A stretch of DNA of 64,000 bases from Chelonoidis abingdonii (GCF_003597395.2 NC_133774.1:43871299-43935298); one strand, 5' to 3'. Numbered from the stretch's first letter, positions 23,000 through 35,617 are shown. A program made the numbers and translations. The notes: generated from the letters alone by a model not told the origin.

Positions 23000-23105
23000 C
23001 TTGTGTGACATGCCCAAGGTTACGTGAGAAATCTGTGATGGAGAAGAGAATCAGAGCTGGCTCTCCTCAGTCCCCAGCTAGCACCTTAACCAATGGACCA
23101 TCTTT
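23000..23105 (+). repeat. MIR / CORE-SINE relic
   Basis: GACATGCCCAAGGTTACGTG, then ATCAGAGCTGGCTCTCCTC, then CACCTTAACCAATGGACCAT follow the CORE-SINE body in order ('cttgcccaaggtcac...' to '...ctaaccactggacca'). Old and inactive. Confidence 0.5.
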
Positions 23106-24532
23106 CCTCGCCTTTAACTTATTGTATTTGAACTGAACACAAAATGGTCACTGCCCTTGCAGCAGGCAGAGATCTTTGTCCACATCATGTAAAGGTTTAG
23201 TCTGCTAAACCAGACTGCCATTATCTCCTTTCAGGAACATAAGTCCTATATTGGTTAGAGTGCCCCCAAAGGAACAAGGGAGTCCATGGGTGAGACTCAG
23301 CAAGAGAGTAGCTAAGTATTAAATGCTCGTGTTTTGGCATAATGCTGAAAGCAGCTCCAGGACAGCAGTGCAGTAGATGTGCACAAGCCTGAGGCTTCTG
23401 ACACACAGGAGTAAATCAGTTTAATGTGAATGTTCATTAGCTATTGTGTTAAGACACTGACCATCTTATTAAGATCTTTAAGTTTCTTGGTATTCAGTTA
23501 ATCATTCAGTGACTCCTTACAAAGGACAGTCCCAGCAGTAATGGTAGGGAATGCAAGAGACCATATTAAATGTCCTCTTTAGTTTTTCTTGACTGAATTG
23601 TATTAAATGTTTGACCGTGTGCTCATGTGGACTGGAGAAGGACTAGCATCAGGGCAGTGGCTGCTCCTCCCTCTCCACCCCTGGGTCTGGCAGTAGCCCC
23701 CAATAAGGAATTTCCTTATGTCCCCTGGACTCATTCCTGCACGGGTGATTTTCAGGACGCAGTGCCACGGACACTAACTTTCCTCAGATGTTTCTTGCAG
23801 ACTGGTCACAGTATTTTGCCCTTCCCCACACTCCACTTTGGGGGGTGAGAGGAGCAGGATTGGAGAAAGTTTGGTTTAACTCCAGGCTACAGCCATTTTT
23901 CTGCAGCAGGAGGACAATTGTCTATGCTGTGGAAAAGGGCACGGAGAAGAGAGGTATCCTTTGAAGACTCTTTCCCCTATTGCATAGCCCAACTGCAGCA
24001 TTGTCTGTGGATATACTTCCTGCTGCACCACACAGCTGGGGGGCCAAAGGCAGCAGAACTTCTGAGTTCCACTCCAAACTTGATGGATATTGTTAATTTT
24101 CTAGGGAATAAATATGGTCTCTAAGCTCTGTTTAGACTTGGACACAGGTTGAAAAACCTGACTAAAATTTTAGCAAAAAACAGTGAGATTTATATGAATG
24201 AGTCTTGCCCATTAGAGGAACAGGCACACAGATTTTTTTTTTTAAATCTTTATGGGATAAAATAATGTCTAGGAGGGAAGCATCTGCCCATTAGCTAAAG
24301 GGTTTGTGGATCAATCTGACTTCCACTGAAGTCAATAGGAGCCTTTCCACTGACATCTGAATGCCATTGAACAAGCCCTTGATATGGAAACTATATTTCA
24401 AAAAATCAAGTCTAATCTCAGGAGTATCTTCAGTTTTCTTTGCTTTAACTCTTTTGGTTATGCAGGATATATTCATATATATTGGGTACAATTTCTCTTG
24501 GGGGTCCCATATTAGGAACACCCTTGCATTTA
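23106..24532. other. No gene recognised
   Basis: Frames of 60-84 codons on both strands show no domain. A T12 run lies at 24233-24243 and nearby. Confidence 0.4.
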
Positions 24533-24602
24533 GGGCCTGAGCCAAAGCCCACTGTTGTCAAAGTAAGTCTTCTCTTGACTTCAGTGGTCTTTGGATCTGA
24601 GC
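24533..24602. repeat. Short palindromic MITE
   Basis: GGGCCTGAGCCAAAGCCCACTG is answered in reverse by CAGTGGTCTTTGGATCTGAGC across a spacer of about 28 bp. A sister copy lies at 40559-40627. This is a common amniote foldback repeat. Confidence 0.6.
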
Positions 24603-26998
24603 TTTTACATTTCTGACTAAGCCACATTCAAACAGCTGCTGCAATGGAGATATAATACAGAGATATGATGGAGAAGAAACTAAGACCATGAATAGATTAT
24701 TCTCTGTACAGTGATAGGGTCTCCAAGACCCAAAGTAGTTCATTAAAGAAAATTGCATTTACTAACATTGCTCCAATCCTTTTTCTGCCTTTTCTCCCAT
24801 CCTCCACACCATGGAAACCAACTTCACCATCCACTCTCATCGTTTATATGGCAGCAACGGGACATTATGGGCTTTACACACAAGTATGAAGATTAGATCC
24901 CTCTCCTGAAGAGAGAGAGACAGTAGTCTGATATGTATTAACTACAAAATGGAAGAATTATGCCTGTTAAAAGCACCTGCTAGCAGTGCAGCTGGAGCTG
25001 AGGACACTCTATTATTCTTGATCTGGTGAGCACTGACAGTGTATTCAGCACTTTGCAGAACATAGAAGATACAGTCCCTGGCCCAAGAGGTTTATAATCT
25101 ATGCTGATCACACTGTGCTAATCAACCTTCATATTCCCCAGTATGAAGACATTCTCCTGCTACAAAAATTGATGTAGTAGCTCAAATAGTGATGAGTCCT
25201 GATGAAGCTCTGACTAGTGCCAAAGCCTGTCTTACCCCTGCAGTCACTAGAGGCTTTGTAGTGCTCTTCAAGTACTGCCGCGATTTATTTTGGATTACTT
25301 GTCATTTCATATACATCAAAACTTCCTTCTGGCTTTTAAGGAGATCAATATACTCCTCAAAAATGCCTTAGCCATTTTCTTAAAAATACATATTGTAAGA
25401 GTCATTGCTGGCCAGAAAATACCTGGTTGTTCCTGAATTAAATTCCTGAATAGGCACTTGAACTTTCCTTTTATCCCTGCTTTGGAATTAAAGGCACAAT
25501 CACTGTAAATATTGCCATATACCATACAATTCATTTTGTAGTAAATGAATCTGATATTCAAGATCTTAAATTCCAGTGTCAAAGTTAGAATCAGGACTCA
25601 TAATTTGTCAGACCACTCTGTTTTATTGGCAGAATGCTGCGCTAATAACACCCAGATAATGTGAGTGGCCATGCAAGACCCAAACAGTCTTATTTATACA
25701 GATAAAAGAGCGGGAATTAGACAAGGGGACAAAGAAAGCAAAACAGTAAAATTCACCTGGGGCAAAGCATGCATATCCTACTTCCTTACTAACTCTTATT
25801 GATCTAAGGCTAATACTTCACCAATTGCCCTTAAATGGTGCAATTGTTCTATGTTAATGTCTGTATTCCTGACACCTGGATTGCAGCATTCCAACAGTTT
25901 TGCTTAAAGGTACAGACAGCGTTTCTTTAATCCTTTCTATTTTCACAATATAATTCATTCTACTTTCACACCAGGCACCCCATTACTGGTACACACAGTA
26001 AATGAGTGGGCCTATGTGGTCAGAGAAGCAATTCATTTTCACGAATATTATCAAGTCAAAGGGAACCTCAAAATATTGCCTACCAAGGCTTCCATCATTT
26101 AAATAAAAGCTTATCAACTATAATTTATGTGAATTAAAATCCATTTGAGTGAATCAATCTATAATCTGTTAAAACGTAATCGTCACCTACATGTGAGTTT
26201 TGCCTGAATAAGGCCTGCAGGATCAGGTGCTAATCCTCTAGTAGCTGAATTACAGGAAATCTTTGAGATCCTATTTTCAAGTAAAGGGATAATCACTATA
26301 TTGAAAACAACTCCTCTTCTTACCTTCCAAAGGCATAGCTAATCTAGCAATTCAGTTGAGTTTGTAAAACGTGTTTAATTATGGGGAAAAAAGGACTAAA
26401 ACATATGGGAATGTACAACCTGCTATCTAATGCAATCTTGTCACTTTTTCCCCTTGTACGCATAGTGGCATGAAGAAGTAGTCATCTGTGACCAGTCATT
26501 GGCACCCCCTCACATAAAGGAAGGAACCCTAGCTGATCCACCCAATTCCTTTTTTGTGTAATATATTATTGAACTGCACAGTGGTTTTCCTGTAATAATA
26601 ATAATAAAAAAAAAAGCTACTACCATTTAAGAAAATATTTTACAGTGCATTGAGCTGCTAATACCAAAATGTTCCAAAAAGTAAATTTGATCTTGTTGGC
26701 AGAAATGATTTACTGGGTTTTCTGAAAAGGAGTTAACTTTCCTTGACCTTCAGCGGTGACTATGGACTTGATTAATCCACTGCAGACCCTAGTAGAGGGT
26801 CCCCCCAAAGGCATTCTGCCTGAAAGGTGGGACAGGGCTAGAGAAGTGCAAAGCTTCAAGAGCCCTCACTTGGTCTGGGGCTCCATAACCAGCTAGCAGA
26901 GCCTGGACATAGCCAAACTGCCCAAGGACTGCACTGAATCAATGCCTCTCCGCAGACAGCCTCCTCCAAAGGAGCACCAGTGGAAACAAGCTGCAAAC
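24603..26998. other. No gene seen; CORE-SINE-like piece 25035-25110
   Basis: The piece GTATTCAGCACTTTGCAG through CAGTCCCTGGCCCAAGAGG resembles the CORE-SINE body. The remainder is AT-rich, with an A/ATA run at 26595-26615 and no recognisable frames. Confidence 0.4.
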
Positions 26999-27001
26999 TA
27001 A

Positions 27002-28188
27002 GGGTACGTCTACACTGCACGATTATTTCGAATTAGCTTAAACCGATATTACAAAACAGATCTAATAAAATTGGTTTAGCGCGTCCACAGTGGGATCACG
27101 AAATCGATTGTTTGCGTCCATGGTCCAACGCTACCATCGATTTCAGGAGCGGTGCACTGTGGGTAGCGTCCTCAGGCTATCGCCATATTCCCACTGTCCG
27201 TGTTGAGAGAGCACTATACTGATGGCAGAAAACATGCGCCGGGTGGTGCTTAGGCGTACTGCCTCACCCCCCTTTGTTGAATTGGCAGCAGACAACCCAT
27301 TTGGCGCCTTTTCGCGAGTCAGTAGCTAAGGCCCTAGCATACAGCAATTCATGGACCCTGAGATCACAAACGCTTAGCATTCCGTCTACCGCAGCACATT
27401 TCAGTACACATAGGGTGATGCATAGAAAGGAGTCAAAGGAATGATCTTCATCCTTTTTTTCACATGGTGGGGGGGGGAAGAAACTGAGGAGCTGTTCCCT
27501 GAACCACGACAGACACTGTGTTTGAACCCTACAGACATTGTGACTGCAAGCCAAGAATCTGCAAATAATTTAAGAGGTGCGTGTGGACCTGTGGATAGCT
27601 GGAGTCCCTCATACCCCCTCCCTCCTTCAGTGAGCGTCCATTGTGAGTCTCTGCTTCCCGTTACGCTTGTCACGGCAGCGCTTTGTGTATCCTGGAGTTT
27701 TTTATTCAAACGCTTTGGCATTTCGTTTCTGTAGGAGCTGGATACAACAGATTTGTCTCCCATAACAGCGATCAGACCTAGTACTCCGTACGGTCTATAG
27801 CTGGAGCTCTTTCGATTTCAGACTGCAGCGCCAGCCGTGCTGATCAGAGCTCCACGCTGGGCAAGCAGGAAATGTAATTCAAAAGTTCGCAGGGCTTTTC
27901 CTGTTTACCTGCCCGCTGCATCCGAGTTCAGATTGCTGTCCAGAGCGGTCAGTGCTGCACTCTGGGATGCCGCCCGGAGGCCAATAACGTCGATATCCGT
28001 CCACACGAGCCCTAATTCGAGTTCTCACTATCGAATTTAGCGCTACTCCTCTCGTTTTGGAGGAGTTCCGAAATTGATTTAAGGAGCCGTTTAACTCGAT
28101 ATTAATGACGACGTCGTGTGAACGGATACAGCGTTAAATCAGTATATCGGCCATTAAACCGATTTAGAGTCGCAGTGTAGACCTGGCC
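27002..28188. mobile_element. Non-autonomous Harbinger-like element, 1187 bp
   Basis: Left end GGGTACGTCTACACTGC and right end GCAGTGTAGACCTGGCC are inverted. The target triplet TAA lies on both sides (26999-27001 and 28189-28191). Next to each end are AT-rich pieces with 'AAACCGAT' and 'ATCGATT' in both senses. The interior has frames of up to 120 codons (minus 27763-27401) without a clear transposase. The minus strand around 27950-27780 resembles the start of an accessory-protein region of a related full-length element, which would make this a deletion derivative. The end family is the same type as at 2946 and differs from the 17.4- and 58.7-kb copies. Confidence 0.75.
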
Positions 28189-28191
28189 TAA

Positions 28192-29564
28192 AGCTGCCTC
28201 CTCTGATTGAAAACAGTGGGCAATATGGTGGTATATGTCCCCCATGTGAGACAAGGGTGGCAATCTGAATCGTTCTATCCCAGCAGTTTGAATCAAGCTT
28301 TATATCCATCACCACACAGTGCTTTTGGAAGCGCACGTGCACCACTTAAAAAAGAAGCTAATTTAAAAATGTTAAATTGCTTCTAAGCAGGCAAATAGTC
28401 ATTAGTAAGTAGGGAGAACTGAAATTCACACATAAGAAGCAGCCTATGTATCAGTAATAAGCATTGGCATTACAACATTGGGTTCTAACTTGTTTATTTC
28501 ACAAGTTTGGATTTTTGAGTGTCTTGCCTCAAACATAAACAAGTAAAACAAGCAAGAAAAAAAAACATTATGTAGGTTGGCTTAAACCACTCCTGTAGCG
28601 TGGTGGTGTCCAGGCTTCAGGAGTACAATTCCTGGGATGCTCAGGTGCTTGCATGGATGAGTCTCATGGAAGCAGTAAGGGTATGATCCTAAGAACTGGG
28701 TTGCAAGTCTTTTTAGAGGCAGACCTTTCTTCTTCCCAATGACACATGCATTTCCATTTGAACATTCATATAGAACAAAGGGGGGCTTTTGCCTCACTTC
28801 ATCCCCCTGGCTGCTAGCATTGTGGTTTCTCATTTCCTGTGGGGAGGAGCATTTCATCCTTCTGGAATAGGTAGTTTACATACCTCTCTACCTGAGGGGT
28901 AGGAACCTAATTAAGAACCCACATGTCCTAATTAATTCTACAACAGTGAAACCTCAGTTTTGCAGTAATAAGCCAAATACTTGGAGAAAATGCAGTGCAA
29001 AGTCTTCTTACTTCAGCCTTTAAAATTGAGACCTGGGTGAGTATAACAGATGTAATTTCTTCTGCATGCATCACTTTAAAAAAGCATTTTGTATACAATA
29101 ACAACATTTTTGTCACTGCAGCTGAATGGCAGCTTTTAAAGTGAGGAACACCGTTAATGTGTTCCTTTGTCATGTCCGAAATGGAGATACTTGGATCAAA
29201 GATCCTGTTAACTTTAAAGCAGCTGTTTCCAAGCTTTTATTATGGAAGGATGTTGGTTCATAAGCTCATTGAATATATATCTTCCCACCCTACAGATGGA
29301 CCCAAGCTTCAGAGCAAGAATTTTTTTTACCAGATCTGGATCCAAACCTTTCCAAAGCTCAGAGCTATTTGGCTCTGAGATTTCAGCTTGAACCATTCAC
29401 TCCGCACTAGATTTGAAAGAACATTAAAGATGCTTTGAAATACTTATCTAAAATGCTATCTACATTTCCACGAAAATCTGTGCTATGTTAGTCATGGATG
29501 GTACAGAACTAAGTTATCCAATGTACAGTGAATCCTTTGATTTTAAACCTTACATCATATCAAG
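28192..29564. other. No gene recognised
   Basis: A 91-codon minus frame (28857-28582) is lysine and cysteine containing but matches nothing I know. The rest is AT-rich without structural features. Confidence 0.35.
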
Positions 29565-29874
29565 CAGTGGCTCTCCAACTTATTTGATCGTTTCCCGTCT
29601 TTGTGTCTGAAGGCAGAATGGAGAGCAGTGGCTGCTGGCTTGGTGCCCAGCTTTGAAGGCAGAGCCGCTGCCGGCAGCAAAGGAGAGAGGTGGCAATACC
29701 ATATTATGCTACCCTTACTTCTGTGCTGCTGCTGGCAGCAGCGTTGTCTTCAGAGCTGGGCACCCAGCCAGCAGCCCAGTTCTGAATGTGTGCAGAATTT
29801 TTTTTCTTCTGTAATGCTTCTCATGCCCCCACAGAATACACCTACCTACGTCCCCCCCATTTGAGAACCTCCAG
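29565..29874. mobile_element. hAT-like non-autonomous element
   Basis: The left end CAGTGGCTCTCCAACTTATTT and the right end ATTTGAGAACCTCCAG are imperfect inverted copies of the same end type as the element at 30015. The interior carries CTGCTGGC/GCCAGCAG-type GC-rich pieces. I see no clear 8-bp duplication. Confidence 0.5.
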
Positions 29875-30014
29875 CAAAATATACCTTCTTCTGGGATTTC
29901 TTCTTCTTTATTCCTTATTTTGATTCCACTGCAGTGCCAGAGTTCCTTTCCAGGGTTTTCCTATTGAAGTTTCAACAGCCTCCAAAACTCACCCAAGCCA
30001 CAATTAATCTATTG

Positions 30015-31154
30015 CAGTGATTCTAAAACTTATTTAATCATGCCTTCCTTCTTTGTGTCTGGAACAGTTTGTGCCTCCTCTGCCACACAGGTACATATAC
30101 CAATGATCAAAAAAAAAATCAACATGCAACTCTTACTAAATATTAAAAACAGTAAGGGATGGATTCAAACCGAGCCAACAATCCATTGTTATAAAAGCAA
30201 AAAGCAAAACTGAGATGCTTACAATTAAATGTGCACACCATATTGTAGCAAACAGATTACTGTATAGATGGGAGTCATAACTATAAAGGGAAGGAAACAG
30301 CCCTCCTGTGTACAATACTATAAAATCCCTCTGGCCAGAGACACTAAAATCCTTTTACCTGTAAAGGGTTAAGAATCTCAGGTAACCTGGCTGACACCTT
30401 GTAAGGAACAGCCAGGCAAGGTGTGTTAGGTTTAACTTTGTTTTCTCAACCTGTAAATGTTCCTTTTTGCTAAGAGGATTTACCTCTGTTTGCGGTAACT
30501 TTGAACCTAGGGCTAGAGGGGGTTCCTCTGGGCTATATGAATCTGATTACCCTGTAAAGTTATTTTTATCCTGATTTTACAGAGATGATTTTTACCTTTC
30601 TTTCTTTAATTAAAAGCCTTCTTTTTAAGAACCTGATTGATTTTTCCTTGTTTTAAGATCCAAGGGGATTGGATCTGGACTCACCAGGACTTGGTGGGTG
30701 AATGGTTAAATTCTCCTTGTGTTAAGATCCAAGGGGTTGGAGCAGTGTTCACCAGGAACTTGGTGAAGAAGTCTATCAAGACTATCCAGGGAAGGGAGTT
30801 AGTATTTGGGAGTGGTGGCAGCAAAACCAGATCTAAGCTGGTAGTTAAGCTTAGAGGTGTTCATGCAGGTCCCCACATCTGTACCCTAAAGTTCAGAGTG
30901 GGGAAGGAACCTTAACAGATGGCAATGACTTTGTATAATGCTATGCAAGCTTAAACAGAAATCTGTCAAAACATAATGCCATCTAGAGTCAAATGTGCAG
31001 TGCCATCTGAGGACTGATATATCTGTAGGGATCAGTTTTGCTAGTTATTCATTGCTGTGGGTAAAATGTGTGCAGTATGTTTCCCCACCCCCCCAAGCTT
31101 CTAACGTCTTCCACCCCAGAACACATTCCACACCCCCAAGTTTGAGAACCTCTG
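30015..31154. mobile_element. hAT-like element with perfect 8-bp target duplication, carrying a solo LTR
   Basis: Ends CAGTGATTCTAAAACTT and AAGTTTGAGAACCTCTG are inverted. Perfect ATCTATTG copies flank them at 30007-30014 and 31155-31162. After removal of the LTR-like insert at 30273-30917 the element is about 495 bp and non-coding. Its end type is shared with 29565-29874. Confidence 0.8.
30273..30917 (-). mobile_element. Solo LTR-like insert (minus strand)
   Basis: Read on the minus strand it begins TGTTAAGGTTCCTTCCCC and ends near TTATAGTTATGACT, close to the TG...CA form of an LTR. GATGG lies on each side (30267-30271 and 30918-30922), a 5-bp duplication typical of retroviral or Gypsy-type integration. 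The body contains two related blocks of AAGATCCAAGGGG (30655 and 30726). No internal retroelement genes are present, so it is best read as a solo LTR left by recombination. I recognise it as a high-copy turtle repeat. The superfamily is not decided by the sequence. The 92-codon plus frame here is chance. Confidence 0.65.
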
Positions 31155-31162
31155 ATCTATTG

Positions 31163-33330
31163 TAATAATAAGCTAAAGCATTTCTATACTTCCAGTGTTA
31201 CTACATCATTAGTGATACATTCAGGAGTGAGAAGACAACTTTGCAATTACTTACAAAGATCTTTAACAGATCTAGCCCAAAGCTGGAGAAGTTAACGATA
31301 GCTCATATGTTAAGGTTCCATAGCTTTTCAGCTTGATGGGAGCAAACTGTAGCCATAATAGTCAATGAGCATGTCCTGGGCTGCAAGGAAGGTCTATATG
31401 TAATGAAACTTTCACTCTAATACAGTGTTTATGCAGGCATCTTGATAGGAGCATCTTGTCATAAAGACTTCTTCACACCCATAGCGGTATTCATCTTCAA
31501 CAGACAGGTAGGCCAGATTCTGATCTCAGTAAAACTGTAGAAACTCCATTGACTTTAAATTCCTCCAGAGTCACACCAGTGTACAGGAAGCGAGAGATGA
31601 ATTTGGCCCCATCTACATATGTGTTTTATTTAGCAGCTATATAATGTTAGACTCTACAGTCTTTATACAAGTGTAGATACAGCTGAGCATGTCTGAGCAG
31701 TATTACATTCCAGAAGCCTGCAGTAAGCCATGGTATTCAGAAGCCAGCCCTTTGTCATGTTGTTGGTAACCTTTCCATACAGCACCTCACACTATCAAAC
31801 AGCAAGAAATGAATGAAATTATTCCCAGAATGATGAATGCATTTTACAGTGGCTTGTGAAATATTCATGGTATTGACTTGATGGAGAAAATCGACACTAC
31901 GTATAACAGGTCTAATTCCTGGTACAGACACTCCACCAGAAAGCAAAGCAAGATAATGCAGACCTCACCAAGCTTTTCTTGGATTACTTAGTTTTCCTTT
32001 TACCAAGCTGCTTTAAACATTTAAGAACACATTCTGGCTGCTCATGGACAACTGTGCATTGGGAAGGGAGGGAGAAGCACTTTCCTTCACCTGCACAAGA
32101 GATAATTAGATTCCACCAGACACCCCAAAGGGGACAGGTGTGAATACTGCATCTCTTGAAAGGAGGTGGAGGACCTGCTGCCCAGCATGCTTAATCCACT
32201 GTCAAGTGAGCCCTGTGTGTGCCTCCCTTGCACAGCTGGAATGCCTCCAGTCACTGCTGTGGTGCACCTTTACACATTCCCTTCTCCCCCCCCACCCCCA
32301 CCCCAGGCAGCTGTGCTTATTAAAGCCACAATATGGAACTCAGTGTTGTGCAACCACCAATAATTTGATCTTAGTGACTCTGAGGTCAGAGACTGTTGTA
32401 CTTTGAGGGTTTTTTAAATGAAAGAACTGATACTTTTTCCTAAAGAGATAGCAGCTTTTGCAAAAACTTTCCACAAAATTGTGCTCCACAATTGTGCTGC
32501 TTTTTTCATAAGAAGCTGTGATTCCCCCCGGCCTTTAATTGCTGCACGAGGTGTAATTTGTCTCTGGTGCTCTGGAGTTGCTGAGCTCCTTCCTTTCTTT
32601 ACCTGATGTTTCACTCAGGCAATATGCTTAATCAATGTTTGCTTATGTTTTATAGTCTAATGCTTACTGACAGCAGATGCAGCAGTAGTAAATCACCATC
32701 TGCATAAAAATCTTCCTTAAATTCAGCAGCATGCTGTTTTGCTGTAATTTTAGTAGACAGGTGATTTTTTCATGGCACCTCTATAGGGCTTTTTCCCCCC
32801 AGATAGCTGGTTCTATTTTCCTACCTGCTGCTTTCAGAAGTTATGGCCTTTTTAGTGGACCTGTGTGAGGTGTCACTTCTAGCATATCTATTTGTTTTTC
32901 TTGTTGGTGGACTTTCCCTAGTATTCGATTGTGATATATGGCTCTCAGGGTCTAACTCCAGCCCAGTTTTTATCATGTCTTACTGTGTTCTGCTTAAAAA
33001 AAAGAAAGAAAAGAAAAAGGGGCAGAGGGCTGCGTTGAGCTGCTCTTACTTGTCTACCGTGGACAAAGGAACTCTGTAACTCTTCTTTGAAGGAATACAA
33101 TTTTCATCATGGCAGGTAAACATTTAGCTGCATAATGTCCACTAATATTAATGGGAGGTATATGGCTAAATCTCTATGCACCATGCTCGCAAAATTTCTC
33201 CTAAATCCTGCATCATTGGTTTTAAGGATGAGGGCAGGAAAAAAAATCAGACGACTTGTTTCTGAAACTGAGGCATTCCAATTAGTTGCCTGTCTTGCTA
33301 GTGCTTCAGGTCTGTCAAACAGAAAAGACA
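31163..33330. other. No gene seen; palindromic MITE 31510-31610; C-rich run 32285-32310
   Basis: 31510-31610 begins GGCCAGATTCTGATCTCAGT and ends AATTTGGCCCC, with CTCCATTGACTTTAAATTCCTCC at its centre, and matches a known amniote palindromic repeat. A purine run AAAGAAAGAAAAGAAAAAG is at 33000-33020. Other frames have no recognisable product. Confidence 0.4.
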
Positions 33331-33424
33331 AAGGGCAAGAGGGGAAACAAAGGCACAGAGCAATGACATGGCTTACCCAATGTCATACAGCAGATCAGTG
33401 GTAGAACCCGGACTAGAACTTGAC
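33331..33424 (+). repeat. MIR / CORE-SINE relic
   Basis: AAACAAAGGCACAGAGCAATG, CTTACCCAATGTCATACAGC and AGTGGTAGAACCCGGACTAG follow the MIR/CORE body in order. The foldback element at 33437 inserted just downstream. Confidence 0.6.
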
Positions 33425-33436
33425 TGCAGTGAAGTA

Positions 33437-33624
33437 TCCTAGAGAGACTAGGTGGATGAGGTGATCTTTTATTGGACCAACTTCTGTCTTCTTGAAGAAG
33501 AGCTCTGTGTAGCTCAAAAGCTTTTCTCTCTAACCAACAGAAGTTGCTCCAACAAAAGAAATTATCTCATCCAATTTGTCTAATATCCTGGGCCCAACAC
33601 CACTACAACAACACTGCATACAAT
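33437..33624. mobile_element. Foldback retroelement with 9-bp target duplication
   Basis: The left arm (TCCTAGAGAGACTAGG... TTTTATTGGACCAACTTCTG) and the right arm (ACAGAAGTTGCTCCAAC... TTGTCTAATATCCTGGG) are inverted copies around the centre TCTTGAAGAAGAGCTCTGTG. AGTGAAGTA flanks the unit at 33428-33436 and 33625-33633. Same family as 14447-14651. Confidence 0.65.
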
Positions 33625-33633
33625 AGTGAAGTA

Positions 33634-34513
33634 GCTTGTCTACAGGACCTTACTATCTCTTAAAATTGTGCTTTGTTTTATTAAACTGCCTGTTGATGCA
33701 CTGCCAGAAAGAGCAGGGATAGTAAAATCCAAGGAGATTCAAGAAAACAGGTGAAAGGAAAGCTACATAGGAACACACAGAATTTAGTGAGTAAAAATGA
33801 CCACATACAGCATGGAGGCTGCAAAGAATCCAAGCAGACACGAAATACCAAATGATAAATGTTCAAAACTAAATAGAATATGAACAAAGAGCCACTATTT
33901 ACTATTTTTGATAGCAAACTTTGTATATGTACTCTTGAAAATCTACCTGAAGATCAGATAAAGCAGCCTAAGATGAGCTAAGAAAAATTTTAGATAAGCT
34001 GGTTCAAAGACAAAATGTAAAGACCTGTAAATAATTAAACTGAGCCATGTGAGAAGAATCTTAAAGCAAGATGTAGCTGAGCCAATAGAAACTCAAGATC
34101 AATTGTGCCTGCACATCAAAGACAAGCTGCAATACAGTGAGAAAGAACTCTAGGAGGAAATATACTAGAATATTATCTATTACTGGGTGAACTGCATCAA
34201 ATGTCAGAGAAAAATGAGACACTTTGCTCCACTAGGATTGTCAAAAATCTTCTGGGTAAAAATCAACTTCTGGATAGAACAGATGGCTTATCATTACCTA
34301 GCAATGTCTGAAGGAGAGGAAGTCTATTCTTTAAAATGCTCAGGTTCCAGGGCAGTAGCCTTTCTGGTCTTAAAGATAAGTCTCGCTATTTCTGAGTCTT
34401 TAAAAATAGTACAGGAACTATACTGTTGCACAGGCAGTGGTAACTGGAGGGTTTCAATGGGGAATACAGGATTGCACCCCAGCTACAGTCAATGTTCAGA
34501 AAACTACTTCTAA
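33634..34513. other. No gene recognised
   Basis: AT-rich DNA. A 108-codon plus frame at 34187-34513 has no domain I recognise. Confidence 0.35.
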
Positions 34514-34949
34514 CAAAAAAAAAAACGAGGAGTCCTTGTGGTACCTCAGAGACTAACAAATTTATTTGGGCATAAGCTTTTGTGGGCTACAACCCACTTC
34601 ATCAGATGTATCAAGCAAAAGATACAGGAGCAGATATAAATACACGAAAGGATGATGGTTGCTTTACCAAGTGTTAAGTCAGTCTAACAAGATAAATCAA
34701 TTAACAGCAGGATACCAAGGGAGGAGAAATAACTTCTGAAGTGGTAAAAGAGTGGCCCATTACAGACAGTTGACAAGAAGGTGTGAGTAACAGTAGGAAT
34801 AAATTAGTATTGGGGAAATTAAGTTTAGGTTTTGTAATGATCCAACCACTCCCAGTCTTTATCAGACTAATCGATGGTAAATCTATGTTTGCAACTTAAT
34901 TTCAGTTTGCAAGCTTCATGTTGGAGTCTGTTTTTGAAGTTTTTTTGTT

Positions 34950-35110
34950 CAAGAATTGCCAAGAGTGACCAGAGAGACTGAAAGTGTTCTCCTACTGGTT
35001 TTTGAATGTTTATGATTCCTGGTGTCAGATTTGTGTCCATTTAGTCTTTTGCTTAGAGATTGCCCAGTTTGGCCAATGTACATGGCAGAGGGGCATTGTT
35101 GGTACATGAT
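34950..35110 (-). pseudogene. GIY-YIG endonuclease domain of Penelope-like element
   Basis: Minus-strand translation from about 35104 reads V-I-Y-A-I, then C-P-S-A-M-Y-I-G-Q-T-G-Q-S-L, then R-L-N-G-H-K-S-D. This fits the GIY-YIG layout: the first tyrosine motif, a Y-I-G motif about ten residues later, and the conserved arginine in an R-x-x-x-H context. In Penelope elements this nuclease nicks target DNA. The frame runs on for about 20 more residues (S-R-R-T-L-S-V-S-L-V-T-L) before a stop. Confidence 0.7.
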
Positions 35111-35617
35111 GGCATATATCACATTGGTAAATGTGCAGGTGAACCAGCCTTGGATGGTGTGGCTGAGTGGTTAGGTCCTATGATGGTGTCGCCTTGAATA
35201 AGATATGTGGATAGAGTTGGCACGAGGGTTTGTAGCAGGGTTTGGTTCCAGGGTACCCATAGCAGTCCTGCTGTGTTGAAGGTATAAATTGTCCCCAAAT
35301 CTGAAATAGTTGTGTGTGAGGACAAAGTCAGCAAAGTTCAGCTACCAAAGGTTGCCGTGATGTATGAGGGTGCTATTTTTCTGATGGCTTGTAGTCCATT
35401 TTATGTGGAATGTTGGGTGTAGAGGGCTTCTATATCCATAGGGCTAGGATGGTGTTTCGGAAGTCATCAAGGATTGTAGTTTCCTCAGGAAGTCAGTGTG
35501 TCTTGGAGATAACTGGGAGTGCTGTAGTGTAGAGTCTGAGGAGAGATCGTAATAGCCAGATAATTCTGCTGTCAGGGTGCCAATGCCTGAGATGATAGGC
35601 GTCCAGGATTCCCAGGT

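Noticed and set aside
30637..30915. 92-codon plus frame
   Set aside because: Lies wholly in a solo LTR on the opposite strand and spans its duplicated AAGATCCAAGGGG blocks.
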